Numbered from the stretch's first letter, positions 52,138 to 61,690 are shown. The stretch: DNA of 64,000 nt from Paenibacillus pabuli NBRC 13638 (GCF_001514495.1 NZ_BCNM01000015.1:124001-188000); one strand, 5' to 3'. Numbers and translations: made by a program. The notes: generated by a model not told the origin, from the sequence alone.

Positions 52138-53700
52138 ATGGGCAAATGGAAATTGGTAATACTTCCCCTGCTGGTTGCAGTAACGATGGTGGCAGGGTGC
52201 AGCGGTGGAGGCAACGGTGTCGACCCGCAAACGAATACCAAGGGAAACGGCAGCGGTATAACCGATAATTCTACTGGGGAGGGAAAGACCTTTACGGCGC
52301 TGCTGGATAACAATCCCACATTCCCTTATTCCAAGAGCTGGCCCATCTGGAGCTGGGTGAAGGAAAAGACGGGCGTTACGCTGGAGGTGCAGACACCTTC
52401 CGGCAAACTGGATGAGAGTCTGAACCTGGCGATTGCCTCCAAAACGCTGCCTGATCTGATGTATATGCCCAATCGGAAGGATTCAAACAAGTTTGGTCAG
52501 CAGGGTGCACTGGTGGATCTGATGGAGTATATGGACAACATGCCAAATTTGAAGGCATGGATGAAGCAGTATCCCGAGGAGGCGAAGGCTGCCCTGTCCG
52601 CCGATGGCAAAATGTATATGTTCCCCAATCAGGGCTTTGGCGAGACGAATCGCATGATCTGGATGTACCGCAAGGATGTTTTTGACAAGGAAGGCATCCA
52701 GGTTCCAACAACCTATGAAGAGCTGCATGCAGCGCTGAAGACGCTGAAGGCGAAATACCCGGATAGCTATCCGCTCTCGATCCGCTACGGTCAGATCCCG
52801 GATGAGATGAATGCCAATATGACGGTGAACTATGGAACCGGTGAGGGTGCCTACTATGATTTTGACCAGAAGGAATGGCGCTATGGACCGACGGAAGATA
52901 ACTACAAGGCGATGGTGGGGATGTGGAAAAGTTTTTACGATGAAGGGTTGGTCCCACCCGACTTCTTATCACTGCAAACCAAGCAGTGGCAGGATATGGT
53001 CTCGACTGGAAAATCATTTGTGACGATTGATTATATCAGCCGGATTGATTTCTTTAACAATGCCATGCAGCAGGAGAATCCGGAGTTCAACATGCAGTTT
53101 ATGGCCCCTCCGGCGGGCATTTCCGGCGGCAAACAGCTGAATCCGTATTTTCATTATATGGAAGGCGGATTGACGGTGGCTTCGACCTCCAAGAACATTG
53201 ATGATGTGATAAAGTATATGGACTTTTTTTATTCCGAGGAAGGACGTACGCTGAGCAGCTGGGGTGTAGAGGGCGAGACCTTTATAAAAGAAGGCGATAC
53301 GATCAAGTTCAAGCCGGAGTATAACGATGTCATTGAAATGCGCAAGCAGACAGGGCTTCAGACCAGCGGGACCTATACCTGGATTGATTTCAACGCTCAC
53401 TTGTCGCTGTTCTCGGACGATCTAAAGTATGCTTATGAACAAGCGGTCAAATATGATCCTCCCGCAATGCAGCCAAGACCTGCTTTTACAGAAGTGGAAA
53501 ATGAAATCATATCCATTACCGGGCAGGCGATCAAGAAGCACCGCGATGAGAGCTTTGCCAAATTTGTTACCGGTTCTCGAAATCTGGCGGATTGGGAGAA
53601 GTATGTGGAGGAGATTAACAATCTGGGGGTAGATCAGCTGCTAAACACCTATAAGGAAGCGTATGACCGTGTTCAGAATGTTCAGCTGAGTGCGAAATGA
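52138..53700 (+). CDS. ABC sugar-binding lipoprotein (LipO-like)
   Basis: A 520-aa extracellular solute-binding lipoprotein with lipobox VAGC (Cys21). The mature part holds typical family-1 binding-protein segments (LNLAIASKTLPDLMYMPNRKDSNKFGQQGALVDLMEYMDNMP, WMYRKDVFDKEGIQVPTTYEEL). At 520 aa it belongs to the large class that binds oligosaccharides rather than monosaccharides. It lies 48 bp after the permeases, behind GGGAGAG. With NagA, NagB and GH20-GH3 downstream, a GlcNAc-containing oligosaccharide is the inferred ligand. Confidence 0.9.
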   Translation: MGKWKLVILPLLVAVTMVAGCSGGGNGVDPQTNTKGNGSGITDNSTGEGKTFTALLDNNPTFPYSKSWPIWSWVKEKTGVTLEVQTPSGKLDESLNLAIASKTLPDLMYMPNRKDSNKFGQQGALVDLMEYMDNMPNLKAWMKQYPEEAKAALSADGKMYMFPNQGFGETNRMIWMYRKDVFDKEGIQVPTTYEELHAALKTLKAKYPDSYPLSIRYGQIPDEMNANMTVNYGTGEGAYYDFDQKEWRYGPTEDNYKAMVGMWKSFYDEGLVPPDFLSLQTKQWQDMVSTGKSFVTIDYISRIDFFNNAMQQENPEFNMQFMAPPAGISGGKQLNPYFHYMEGGLTVASTSKNIDDVIKYMDFFYSEEGRTLSSWGVEGETFIKEGDTIKFKPEYNDVIEMRKQTGLQTSGTYTWIDFNAHLSLFSDDLKYAYEQAVKYDPPAMQPRPAFTEVENEIISITGQAIKKHRDESFAKFVTGSRNLADWEKYVEEINNLGVDQLLNTYKEAYDRVQNVQLSAK

Positions 53701-53768
53701 GCGAATGTACGTAAGGTACGGCACGGAAATCCTAGACCATTACCGAATGGCAAAAGGAGGCTTCGCTT

Positions 53769-56045
53769 ATGAAAAGGCAGCATCTGCGTGTGTACTCCGG
53801 ATTCAGGCTAGCCATGGTTCTGTTGATATGTATGGTATCGATTGGAATACCCTTTCCTGGTAAGGCGGAAGCAGCCGGTTCAATCTCGCTGGACGCACCT
53901 GGGGGTGGATATGTGTCGGACGGAGGGATGGTAGAGATCGGAGGCAGCTACACCGACCTGTACGACATTCGGCTGTATGTGAACGGAACGGCTCAGTACG
54001 AAGTGCTGATGGATGATCCGGACGGGGATGACAGCGGCACTTGGTCTTATATGCTGGATACCTCGGGATATAACGGGACTGTCGAACTGGTGGTTCGTGG
54101 ACTGGATACGACCTCTCGCTACGGGGTATGGGGTGTGCCCGCTATCCTTACAGTCAATAACCCGGCAGGTGCTGTCCCTGATGTAACGATTACAAGTCCA
54201 TCCGAAGGTGTGTCGCTTAGCGGTCAGGTGGAGGTTTCGGTCCAGGCCAGCTCGCCAATTCCAATCATGCTGGTCGAGGTACGGGTGAACCGCGGGCCTT
54301 GGGAGGAGGCTGTTCAGCAAGGTTCTGCGTATGTATACACCTGGGACACGGCGGGACTTGGCGATCGTACGGTCAGTCTGGAGGCCAGAGCGGCCAGTGC
54401 ACCGGAGCGTTACGGTTATAGCCCGACGGTGTACGCTCAGGTTGGAACAGGGACGCATGAGTCTGCCGTTCCCCTTCCTGTACAGGAGCGCGCCATGTGG
54501 ATCTGGGAGCCGGAGAGTTATAATCTGCTGCTGAACCCTGGATCGCGCCAGGTGCTGGAATCATTCATTACGGATACGCAGACATTCGGCCAAACACCAG
54601 TTCAAACGCTCTATCTCGCTGTGGGCGGTTATGCCGGATACGATGCGCTGGAAGCACAGGAAGCGGAGCTGCGTTCATTCATGAGCTGGGCGCACAGCAA
54701 AAATCTGCAGGTGCATGCGTTAATTGCAGGCGGCACTACGCCGGCCTATATGGGTGCTTATGAGAAATATCACGATCATGCCGTGCAGGAAATAGAGCAG
54801 GTGATCAATTACAATCTGGCAGCAGGTGATACAGAGAAGTTTGACGGTATCAATGTGGATATTGAGCCGTATATCTCTCCCGACTTCAAAGATCCAAGTC
54901 ATTTTCTGCAGAAGGAATATCTGGATGGTTTGCAAAAGATGATTGGTCGCCGGGATACAGCTGGCATACGGCTTCCGTTCGGACCTGCGGTGCCCAAGTG
55001 GTATGACACATCAGACCAAGCGGTGAATATCGAGTGGAATGGCTCCAGCAAATGGCTGTCTGAGCATGTTCAGGATATTTCCGACTATATCTCCATTATG
55101 GATTACCGGGATACGGCAGATGGCTCCGCTGGTATTATTGCCGGGGCTGCTGGAGAACTGGCTTATGCGGATCAGATCGGCAAGCCGAACTCTGTGGTCA
55201 TTGGTGTGGAAACGCTGGACATTGCCAATAGCGGTGACCCGGAGAGCATTACCTTCTGGGAAGAGGGCCGCATCCACATGGAAGTCGAGCTGGATAAGGT
55301 GTATGCAGCATACGGGCAGAGCAGCGGCTTCGGCGGCATAGCCGTCCATCATTATGACTCCTACCGGGCAATTCCTTCTTATTGGGGACCGGGCGGTGTA
55401 GTGTGGACAGCGCCGGATGATCAGGAAGCCCCTTCAGCCCTTTCCGGAGTTCCGTCTATCGAGGCCACTGATTATCAGACGGTTCATCTGAAATATGGAA
55501 TGGCTTCGGATAACATGGAAGTGGAACGCTATGTAATATATCGAAGTACCATACAGGGGTTCACGCCTGCTGCTGCGGATATCGTCGGATTCGCCCGCGC
55601 CCTGAATTACCAGGACAAGGGACTGCTGCCGGATACGACATACTACTACCGTATTGCGGCTCGTGATTTGCGGGGCAATATCGGGCCACTCACCGATGAA
55701 GTGTCAGCGACAACCGGGAGTACCCCATTGAAGCCAATGATTGTAACGGACATGAATCTGGTCTATGGCGCATCAGGAGTATCCATCACTCTGAAGGTCA
55801 GAGATTATGATACAGGCGCAATACTTGTAGGGGCAAAAGTCGAGGGAAGATTCACTTACGCGGCGGGGCGTTACACCAGCGGGACAACCGGAGTGGATGG
55901 AAGCGTGACGCTTGTCTCGGAAGCGGTAGGAACGGGCAGACAGGTTGGTTTTGAACCGCGCAGAATCCGTTACAACGGCTATTACTATGCGGCAGGTCAT
56001 GATTCGCCGCATACCACACTGCTGATGCTGAATGCCGGTAATTGA
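53769..56045 (+). CDS. Secreted modular TIM-barrel protein, putative glycoside hydrolase
   Basis: A 758-aa secreted protein. Signal peptide 1-35 (KAEA cut); two Ig-like modules (about 38-128 and 135-225); a TIM-barrel-like domain (about 238-550); a fibronectin-III-like module (about 556-656); a C-terminal Ig/CarboxypepD-like module (about 660-758). The barrel contains EKFDGINVDIEPY, resembling the DGxDxDxE strand of GH18 and related barrels, and YISIMDYRDTADG resembling the late MxYD-type strand. I do not recognise a named GH family. Its place between the binding protein and nagB suggests extracellular cleavage of a GlcNAc-containing glycan. ATG 53769 follows AAAGGAGG. Confidence 0.7.
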   Translation: MKRQHLRVYSGFRLAMVLLICMVSIGIPFPGKAEAAGSISLDAPGGGYVSDGGMVEIGGSYTDLYDIRLYVNGTAQYEVLMDDPDGDDSGTWSYMLDTSGYNGTVELVVRGLDTTSRYGVWGVPAILTVNNPAGAVPDVTITSPSEGVSLSGQVEVSVQASSPIPIMLVEVRVNRGPWEEAVQQGSAYVYTWDTAGLGDRTVSLEARAASAPERYGYSPTVYAQVGTGTHESAVPLPVQERAMWIWEPESYNLLLNPGSRQVLESFITDTQTFGQTPVQTLYLAVGGYAGYDALEAQEAELRSFMSWAHSKNLQVHALIAGGTTPAYMGAYEKYHDHAVQEIEQVINYNLAAGDTEKFDGINVDIEPYISPDFKDPSHFLQKEYLDGLQKMIGRRDTAGIRLPFGPAVPKWYDTSDQAVNIEWNGSSKWLSEHVQDISDYISIMDYRDTADGSAGIIAGAAGELAYADQIGKPNSVVIGVETLDIANSGDPESITFWEEGRIHMEVELDKVYAAYGQSSGFGGIAVHHYDSYRAIPSYWGPGGVVWTAPDDQEAPSALSGVPSIEATDYQTVHLKYGMASDNMEVERYVIYRSTIQGFTPAAADIVGFARALNYQDKGLLPDTTYYYRIAARDLRGNIGPLTDEVSATTGSTPLKPMIVTDMNLVYGASGVSITLKVRDYDTGAILVGAKVEGRFTYAAGRYTSGTTGVDGSVTLVSEAVGTGRQVGFEPRRIRYNGYYYAAGHDSPHTTLLMLNAGN

Positions 56046-56086
56046 ACGAACGGGCGAGAAGAATTCTGTAAGAGGAGGAAGCTTAT

Positions 56087-56869
56087 ATGAATGTAGATGG
56101 TTTGGTGGAACCGTTGGAGACGTACATCGTTGAGCGTATGCCTGTAAAGGTCTATGGAGATCGGGAGCAGATGGGGGCTGCTGCTGCCGCTGCGGTCGGG
56201 GCCAGATTAAGACAACTGCTTCAGGATTCAGAGCGCCAGGTTCGTATGGTGTTCGCTGCGGCGCCTTCGCAAAACGAATTGTATGAAGGACTGGTTAGAG
56301 AGCAAGGCATCGACTGGTCAAGGGTCTGTGCTTTTCATATGGATGAATATATAGGCCTGGCGGATACGGCTCCACAGCGCTTTGGACGGTATTTAACGGA
56401 TCGGCTGTTCAGTCGGGTGCATCCTGGGCGGGTGGAGCTGCTCGATGGGCTTCACGATGTGGAACAGGAATGCCGGAGATATGGAGATCTGCTGCGTGCG
56501 GCTCCCATTGATATCGTCTGTCTCGGAATCGGTGAAAATGGGCACATTGCCTTCAATGACCCGCCTGTTGCCGATTTTGAAGATTCGAGGGTTGTCAAAG
56601 CGGTGAAGCTGGATGAAGCCTGCCGCCGTCAGCAGGTGAATGATGGTTGCTTTGAGCGACTGGACGATGTGCCTGTGGAGGCGTTGACCCTGACTGTGCC
56701 ATCGCTAATGGCTGGAAGGGAGCTGTTCGCAATTGTACCAGGAGCATCCAAGCGGCGTGCGCTTGCGGCAGCTTTGCGTGATCCAATCAGCACGGCATGT
56801 CCAGCCACCATCCTGCGTACCCATCCCGGAATCACGATGTTCACGGACCGGGAAGCCTACGGCCTGTGA
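56087..56869 (+). CDS. nagB: Glucosamine-6-phosphate deaminase
   Basis: A 260-aa NagB-family isomerase-deaminase converting glucosamine 6-phosphate to fructose 6-phosphate and ammonia. Motifs: FHMDEYIGL with the catalytic Asp, the active-site loop CLGIGENGHIAFNDPP, and ALTLTVPSLM. ATG 56087 follows AGAGGAGG. It overlaps or abuts nagA. The normal family length is about 240-265 aa. It feeds amino-sugar carbon into glycolysis. Confidence 0.9.
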   Translation: MNVDGLVEPLETYIVERMPVKVYGDREQMGAAAAAAVGARLRQLLQDSERQVRMVFAAAPSQNELYEGLVREQGIDWSRVCAFHMDEYIGLADTAPQRFGRYLTDRLFSRVHPGRVELLDGLHDVEQECRRYGDLLRAAPIDIVCLGIGENGHIAFNDPPVADFEDSRVVKAVKLDEACRRQQVNDGCFERLDDVPVEALTLTVPSLMAGRELFAIVPGASKRRALAAALRDPISTACPATILRTHPGITMFTDREAYGL

Positions 56870-56877
56870 GCGTGCGA

Positions 56878-58047
56878 ATGATCGGGAAGCACTACAGAAC
56901 AGGGATGCCCATTGAGGTGAAAGTTAGAGAGGGACGTATCACGGCCATAACTGCCACCCCTGCCGTAACTGGGATTGAAGGATTACCTCCCGTGGGGCAT
57001 CTTCCCTGGCTTGCACCCGGACTGGTGGATTTACAGGTGAACGGCGGATGGGGGCTGGATCTGAACACTGCCCCTCTATGTCCAAATACGGTATTGCAGC
57101 TGACCTGGAAACTGCAAAGCCAAGGTGTTACAAGTTATTGCCCGACGTTGATTACGAACAGTGCCGCAAGGCTGGCTGAGGGGGCTTCCGTTATTGCAAA
57201 AGCCGTTCGGCTGTACCCGGATGCGGCCGAGGGAATTGCGGGCATTCATCTGGAAGGCCCGTTCCTCTCGCCAGAGGACGGCCCGCGCGGCGCACACCCA
57301 CGGCAGCATATTGTTCCGCCTGATTGGGAGGCCTTCAGCCGCTGGCAGGAAGCTGCCGAAGGTTTGATTCGCATCATTACCCTTTCCCCGGAGTGGCCTG
57401 ATGCAGCTTCATTTATCGCCCGGTGCAGCGAATCCGGCATTCTTGTCTCGATTGGACATACGGCAGCAACGCCAGAGCAGATCAGAGAAGCGGTCGCCGC
57501 AGGAGCAGTTATGTCCACACACCTTGGCAACGGCACGCATCTGACGCTTTCACGCCATCCCAACTACCTTTGGGAACAGCTGGCGGCTGATGAGCTACAT
57601 GGTTGTATGATCGCGGACGGTCATCATCTTCCGGATTCTGTGCTTGCCGTGATTCTGCGGATGAAAAGAAATCGAGCCATTTTGGTCAGCGATGCCGTCT
57701 CGCTGAGCGGTATGCCACCCGGTTCCTATCACCTGCATATCGGTGGAGATGTGGTTTTGACGCCGGAAGGTCGGCTGCATCTTGCCGGACAGCGGCAGCT
57801 GTTGGCTGGCTCGGCGATGATGCTGCCGGATCAAGTGGGCCATCTTGTGGAAGCGGGTCTTGCAGGTCTTGCCGATGCCTGGGATTGTGCATCGGTGCAT
57901 CCGGCCCGGCTGCTGGGACTTGAACAGGCAGCAGGACTTGAGGTCGGAGCGCCTGCGGATATCGTTAGCTTCCACATGGAGGGTGGAAAGTTGAGTCTTT
58001 TGCAATGCTGGAAGAAAGGCCAGATCAGTCCACAGAGCCGAGAATAG
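56878..58047 (+). CDS. nagA: N-acetylglucosamine-6-phosphate deacetylase
   Basis: A 389-aa amidohydrolase. Motifs: GLVDLQVNGGWGLDLN, GIHLEGPFLS with the metal-binding Glu, SIGHTAATPEQI, STHLGNGTH, IADGHHLP and LVSDAVSLSGMPPG with the catalytic Asp. The usual THLFNAM is STHLGNGTH, so it is a diverged member. It turns GlcNAc-6-P into GlcN-6-P, the NagB substrate. Start uncertain: GTG 56866 overlaps the nagB stop, GTG 56872 and ATG 56878 also fit; I chose the ATG because the domain begins there. It lies 10 bp before the GH20-GH3 gene. Confidence 0.85.
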   Translation: MIGKHYRTGMPIEVKVREGRITAITATPAVTGIEGLPPVGHLPWLAPGLVDLQVNGGWGLDLNTAPLCPNTVLQLTWKLQSQGVTSYCPTLITNSAARLAEGASVIAKAVRLYPDAAEGIAGIHLEGPFLSPEDGPRGAHPRQHIVPPDWEAFSRWQEAAEGLIRIITLSPEWPDAASFIARCSESGILVSIGHTAATPEQIREAVAAGAVMSTHLGNGTHLTLSRHPNYLWEQLAADELHGCMIADGHHLPDSVLAVILRMKRNRAILVSDAVSLSGMPPGSYHLHIGGDVVLTPEGRLHLAGQRQLLAGSAMMLPDQVGHLVEAGLAGLADAWDCASVHPARLLGLEQAAGLEVGAPADIVSFHMEGGKLSLLQCWKKGQISPQSRE

Positions 58048-58057
58048 GGGGAGAGCG

Positions 58058-61000
58058 ATGCAAAGTTTGATACCGCAACCGAAGCAGATTGCAGCAACCG
58101 AGGCAGACGCCTTGCGGCTGAATGGCAAGGAAACATGGAGTCTTTACATGGAGCAGGATGATCCTAGATTGGAAATTCATTGCCGTCGGTCATTTCCAGA
58201 CATGAAATATGTATGCTCAAGGATAGAGAGAGGTTATTCGCTAGTCATTGAACTTGAACGTCTCTCAGAGCAGGAAATGCAGCAGGAAGTCGATGAGGTT
58301 CAAGGAACCCATGCAGTTCATGAAGTCCTTGAGGTGCCCGAAATGTCCGATATGCCTGAAGTGTCCGCAGTCCCTGAAGCTCATGAAGTTATAGGAGTGG
58401 GGGGACAACAGAAAAGTTCTGTCATCTCAGGTGTCCATTCATTCATCGGAAATGATGAGGCAGACCCCGCCGGGCTTGCTGGGCGACCACAAGGGTATCG
58501 GCTGGAGGTTACCGCTAGAAGGGCTGAGGTCTTCGCGCTGGATGCGGCGGGTCTATTTTACGGATTACAGACACTGGTACAACTTCGCGGATCGGATGGA
58601 GTCATCCCGGCCGTGTCCATAACCGACTGGCCGGATACAGCGGTGCGGGCAATGAATTTGGATCTGCGGCAGACGTTCTCGAAGCCGGAGCTGTTGATTG
58701 GGTATTTGGCGGAATTCGCTCGTTATAAGACAAATGCGATTTTGGTTGAATATGAGGATAAATTTCCATTCCGCATGCATCCGGAGTTCGCACACCCGAA
58801 GCATGCGTTAAGCCTCTCACAGCTGGAAGAGTTGAAACGGAATGCCCATGAGCACTTTATGGAGATTATTCCGCTTCAGCAGAGCTTTGGACATCTGGAA
58901 TATGTATTGCGCCACGAAGGTTGGCGGCATCTTCGCGAGACAGAGCAATCCACAGGAGAGATCTGCCCGTCCCATCCGGAATCCTTCGGGTTGATTACTA
59001 CGCTGCTCGAAGAAATGATCGACGCCCACCCGGACTCGCGTTATATCCATCTGGGCTGTGACGAGGTCTACAGCCTATGTGAATGTGAACGCTGCAAAGT
59101 CGAATTTGAGGGCATAAGGGAAAGAGCCTTTATAGCCTTTTTAAACCGTCTGATCGCATTTACGGCAGAGCGGGGGAAACAGCCGATTTTCTGGCATGAC
59201 ATGCTGGATAAATGTCCGCCAGAGGAACTGGCTAAGCTGGATCAGCGAAGTGCCGCTATGGTCTGGATCTACAACGGTCGCAATATCGAAGCGGAAGTCA
59301 CTTCGCATGCGGATAAATTCAGGTCGCTCGGCATTGAAATTATGGGAGCGCCAGCAGTCCGCAGCTTTGACTGGGCGGAGCATCAGAATTATCCGGTGCT
59401 TTTGAACCGGACGGATAATTTGCTTCAGTGGGCAGAGACGGCCGACAAGCTGGATCTGGACTGCGTGGTTGCCACCAACTGGACAGGGCCATTCAGTCTC
59501 GGTGTTCCGTATGGTATTTTTGAAACCACCTGGTACCCTATGCTGCTGCATGCAGATTTGGCCTGGAACCGTAAGGCGGATGCCACAAGTTTCATCGACC
59601 GTTTTCTGGAACGGTTTCATGGTATTGATCCTGCTACCGGACACAACCTTCTCGGCAATTACAGGGTAGAGGATTATTATGATGTGATCTGGAAGCTGAT
59701 GGACGTAGTGCGCGAGCATAAGGAAGAAGCGGAACTGATTGCGATCATGCATGATTTTGAAGTAGCGACAGATCGTTCGCGCGCCATTCACAAGTATGCC
59801 TACCGTTGGGAGCTGTATCCCGGCGACGATGCGGAGTGGCGCTCACTCCAAAACAATTATACGAGAAACCGCCGCGGGCGCGAGGGTGTTCTGCCTCGGA
59901 TGAAAGCTGCGTTGGAGCGTTACCAGCCCGCTGATATGGCGGAGCATTTTGTGAAATCGAGGTTCTATCTGCATGATTATCTGGAGCGCACGCTTTATCA
60001 CGAATTAGGTCTGTACAAAAGCCATTCACAAGCCCATCTGACGGCAATGAGTCTGGAAGACAAAATAGCCATGATGTGCGTCATAGGCACACCATCGACT
60101 CGGGCCGAGCCGGAGTTTCGCGGCAGAATGGAACAGCAACGATTCGGTGGAATAGGTATCTTTCCACATAACGTCGAGAGTGAGCAGCAGACGCTGGCGC
60201 TGCTGGGGGAAGTACAGAACATAGCCGGAGATCATGGAAGTTCTGTACCTTATTATGTTTCGGTAGATGAAGAGGGCGGCACCTTGTCCAAATTCAAGGC
60301 CTTTTTTCCCTATATCCCTGGCAACCGGGCAGTCGGGTTAAGTGAAGATCCGGAAGCCGCCCGTTTGCTCGGTAAAATCATTGGCAGTGAGCTGCACTTC
60401 CTTGGCATTCCCATGAACTGGGCACCTGTGCTGGATGTGAACACGAATATAGATAATCCGGTTGTGGGTGTTCGCTCCTTTGGAGAGGACCCGCAGCTGG
60501 TGGCCCAATTCGGCCGCGCTTATATTCAGGGAATGCATGAAGCGGGTGTCGCCGTGACGGCAAAGCATTTTCCCGGCCACGGGCAAGTGAGCGGAGACTC
60601 ACATATTGTTCTGCCCGAATGTGAGCTAACGATTGAGCAGTTGAGGGAAGGCCCGCTGCTTCCCTTCGTGCAGGCGATTGAAGCCGGGGTGGATTCAATC
60701 ATGATGGGGCATCTGGTGTTCCCCAACATTCCGGAGGCGGGCGGACTACCGGCTTCACTCAGTCCTTTTTTTGCCACGGAACTGCTGCGGAAACAGTTGG
60801 GCTTTACGGGGGTGATCTGTACCGACGATATAGAAATGGGGGCCATTCGCAAAAACTTCAGCCCGGAAGACGTGGGGGTGCTGGCTGTTCAGGCGGGGAA
60901 CGATATGATTCTCATGTGCCATACGCCGGAGTTTCAGAGCCGGGTAATCGCGGGAATTCTGGCCGCAGTGCGTGATGGGCGAATCAACGAGGCGCGAATC

Positions 61001-61567
61001 GACGAGTCGGTTCTTCATATTCGGCAGCTGTATGACCAATTTCAGCGGTACCGGGCGGCTGCACAGCCGATTCCCAGAGAGCATTGGGATGAATCGGCAC
61101 TGAAGCTGGCTCGTATGACTGTGAAAGTCACCCGGGACCCGCAGGGCCTGCTGCCACTTAAGAACTCACTGAAATATTTGCTGATACTGCCACAGCAGGA
61201 GCAGCTGACCCGGGCCGATAATAGTGGTTCTGCCGAGATTAGGCTGGCCTCCTTGTTGAAAGATGCAGGCTTGGTTGTGGAGACACGCTACTGTGCAATG
61301 AAGCCGGGAGCGGAGGAGATCGCGTCACTCGTGCAGCAGGCTTCTGCTTCAGATGTTGTTATCCAGGGCACGCTTAATGCCCATCTGTTCACAGGTCAAC
61401 TGGGTCTCGCCAAGGTTTTGGCCGCGGTGAAGCCGCTGCTGAATCTGGTGCTGCGCAATCCTTATGATGACGCCGCACTGCCGCAGACAGCCGGAAGCAT
61501 ACTGCTGTGCTCAACCTCCGATTACTCATTGCGGGCACTGGTAGAGCGTATCGTAGCCCCAAAGTGA
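58058..61567 (+). CDS. Cytoplasmic GH20-GH3 fusion: beta-N-acetylhexosaminidase joined to NagZ-type glucosaminidase
   Basis: 1169 aa without signal peptide. Residues 1-650 are GH20: an N-terminal alpha+beta domain (1-195), then a barrel with the catalytic pair Asp335-Glu336 in HLGCDEVYSL. Residues about 660-985 are GH3 of the NagZ type: KHFPGHGQVSGDSH (836-849, with the Asp847/His849 acid-base dyad) and CTDDIEMGA holding the nucleophile Asp (923/924). Residues 986-1169 are the NagZ C-terminal domain. Both parts should release terminal beta-GlcNAc from imported oligosaccharides. Residues about 75-140 are a Val-Glu-Pro-rich repetitive insert inside the GH20 N-domain. It follows GGGGGAGAG and is the last operon gene. 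Confidence 0.9.
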   Translation: MQSLIPQPKQIAATEADALRLNGKETWSLYMEQDDPRLEIHCRRSFPDMKYVCSRIERGYSLVIELERLSEQEMQQEVDEVQGTHAVHEVLEVPEMSDMPEVSAVPEAHEVIGVGGQQKSSVISGVHSFIGNDEADPAGLAGRPQGYRLEVTARRAEVFALDAAGLFYGLQTLVQLRGSDGVIPAVSITDWPDTAVRAMNLDLRQTFSKPELLIGYLAEFARYKTNAILVEYEDKFPFRMHPEFAHPKHALSLSQLEELKRNAHEHFMEIIPLQQSFGHLEYVLRHEGWRHLRETEQSTGEICPSHPESFGLITTLLEEMIDAHPDSRYIHLGCDEVYSLCECERCKVEFEGIRERAFIAFLNRLIAFTAERGKQPIFWHDMLDKCPPEELAKLDQRSAAMVWIYNGRNIEAEVTSHADKFRSLGIEIMGAPAVRSFDWAEHQNYPVLLNRTDNLLQWAETADKLDLDCVVATNWTGPFSLGVPYGIFETTWYPMLLHADLAWNRKADATSFIDRFLERFHGIDPATGHNLLGNYRVEDYYDVIWKLMDVVREHKEEAELIAIMHDFEVATDRSRAIHKYAYRWELYPGDDAEWRSLQNNYTRNRRGREGVLPRMKAALERYQPADMAEHFVKSRFYLHDYLERTLYHELGLYKSHSQAHLTAMSLEDKIAMMCVIGTPSTRAEPEFRGRMEQQRFGGIGIFPHNVESEQQTLALLGEVQNIAGDHGSSVPYYVSVDEEGGTLSKFKAFFPYIPGNRAVGLSEDPEAARLLGKIIGSELHFLGIPMNWAPVLDVNTNIDNPVVGVRSFGEDPQLVAQFGRAYIQGMHEAGVAVTAKHFPGHGQVSGDSHIVLPECELTIEQLREGPLLPFVQAIEAGVDSIMMGHLVFPNIPEAGGLPASLSPFFATELLRKQLGFTGVICTDDIEMGAIRKNFSPEDVGVLAVQAGNDMILMCHTPEFQSRVIAGILAAVRDGRINEARIDESVLHIRQLYDQFQRYRAAAQPIPREHWDESALKLARMTVKVTRDPQGLLPLKNSLKYLLILPQQEQLTRADNSGSAEIRLASLLKDAGLVVETRYCAMKPGAEEIASLVQQASASDVVIQGTLNAHLFTGQLGLAKVLAAVKPLLNLVLRNPYDDAALPQTAGSILLCSTSDYSLRALVERIVAPK

Positions 61568-61622
61568 CATATCGGGAATAAGATGCTCAACATGAAAATG
61601 AAACATACCCAAAAGTCAAAAG

Positions 61623-61690
61623 TTCCAAAGTCCCAAAGTCCCAAAGTCCCAAAGCTCAAAAGCTCAAAAGCTCAAAAGCTCAAAAGCTCA
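61623..61690. repeat. 8-bp tandem repeat array
   Basis: Eight tandem octamers: TTCCAAAG, three TCCCAAAG, then four CTCAAAAG plus a partial unit. It starts about 55 bp after the GH20-GH3 stop. A 68-codon ORF across it is low-complexity and is not called. Confidence 0.9.
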
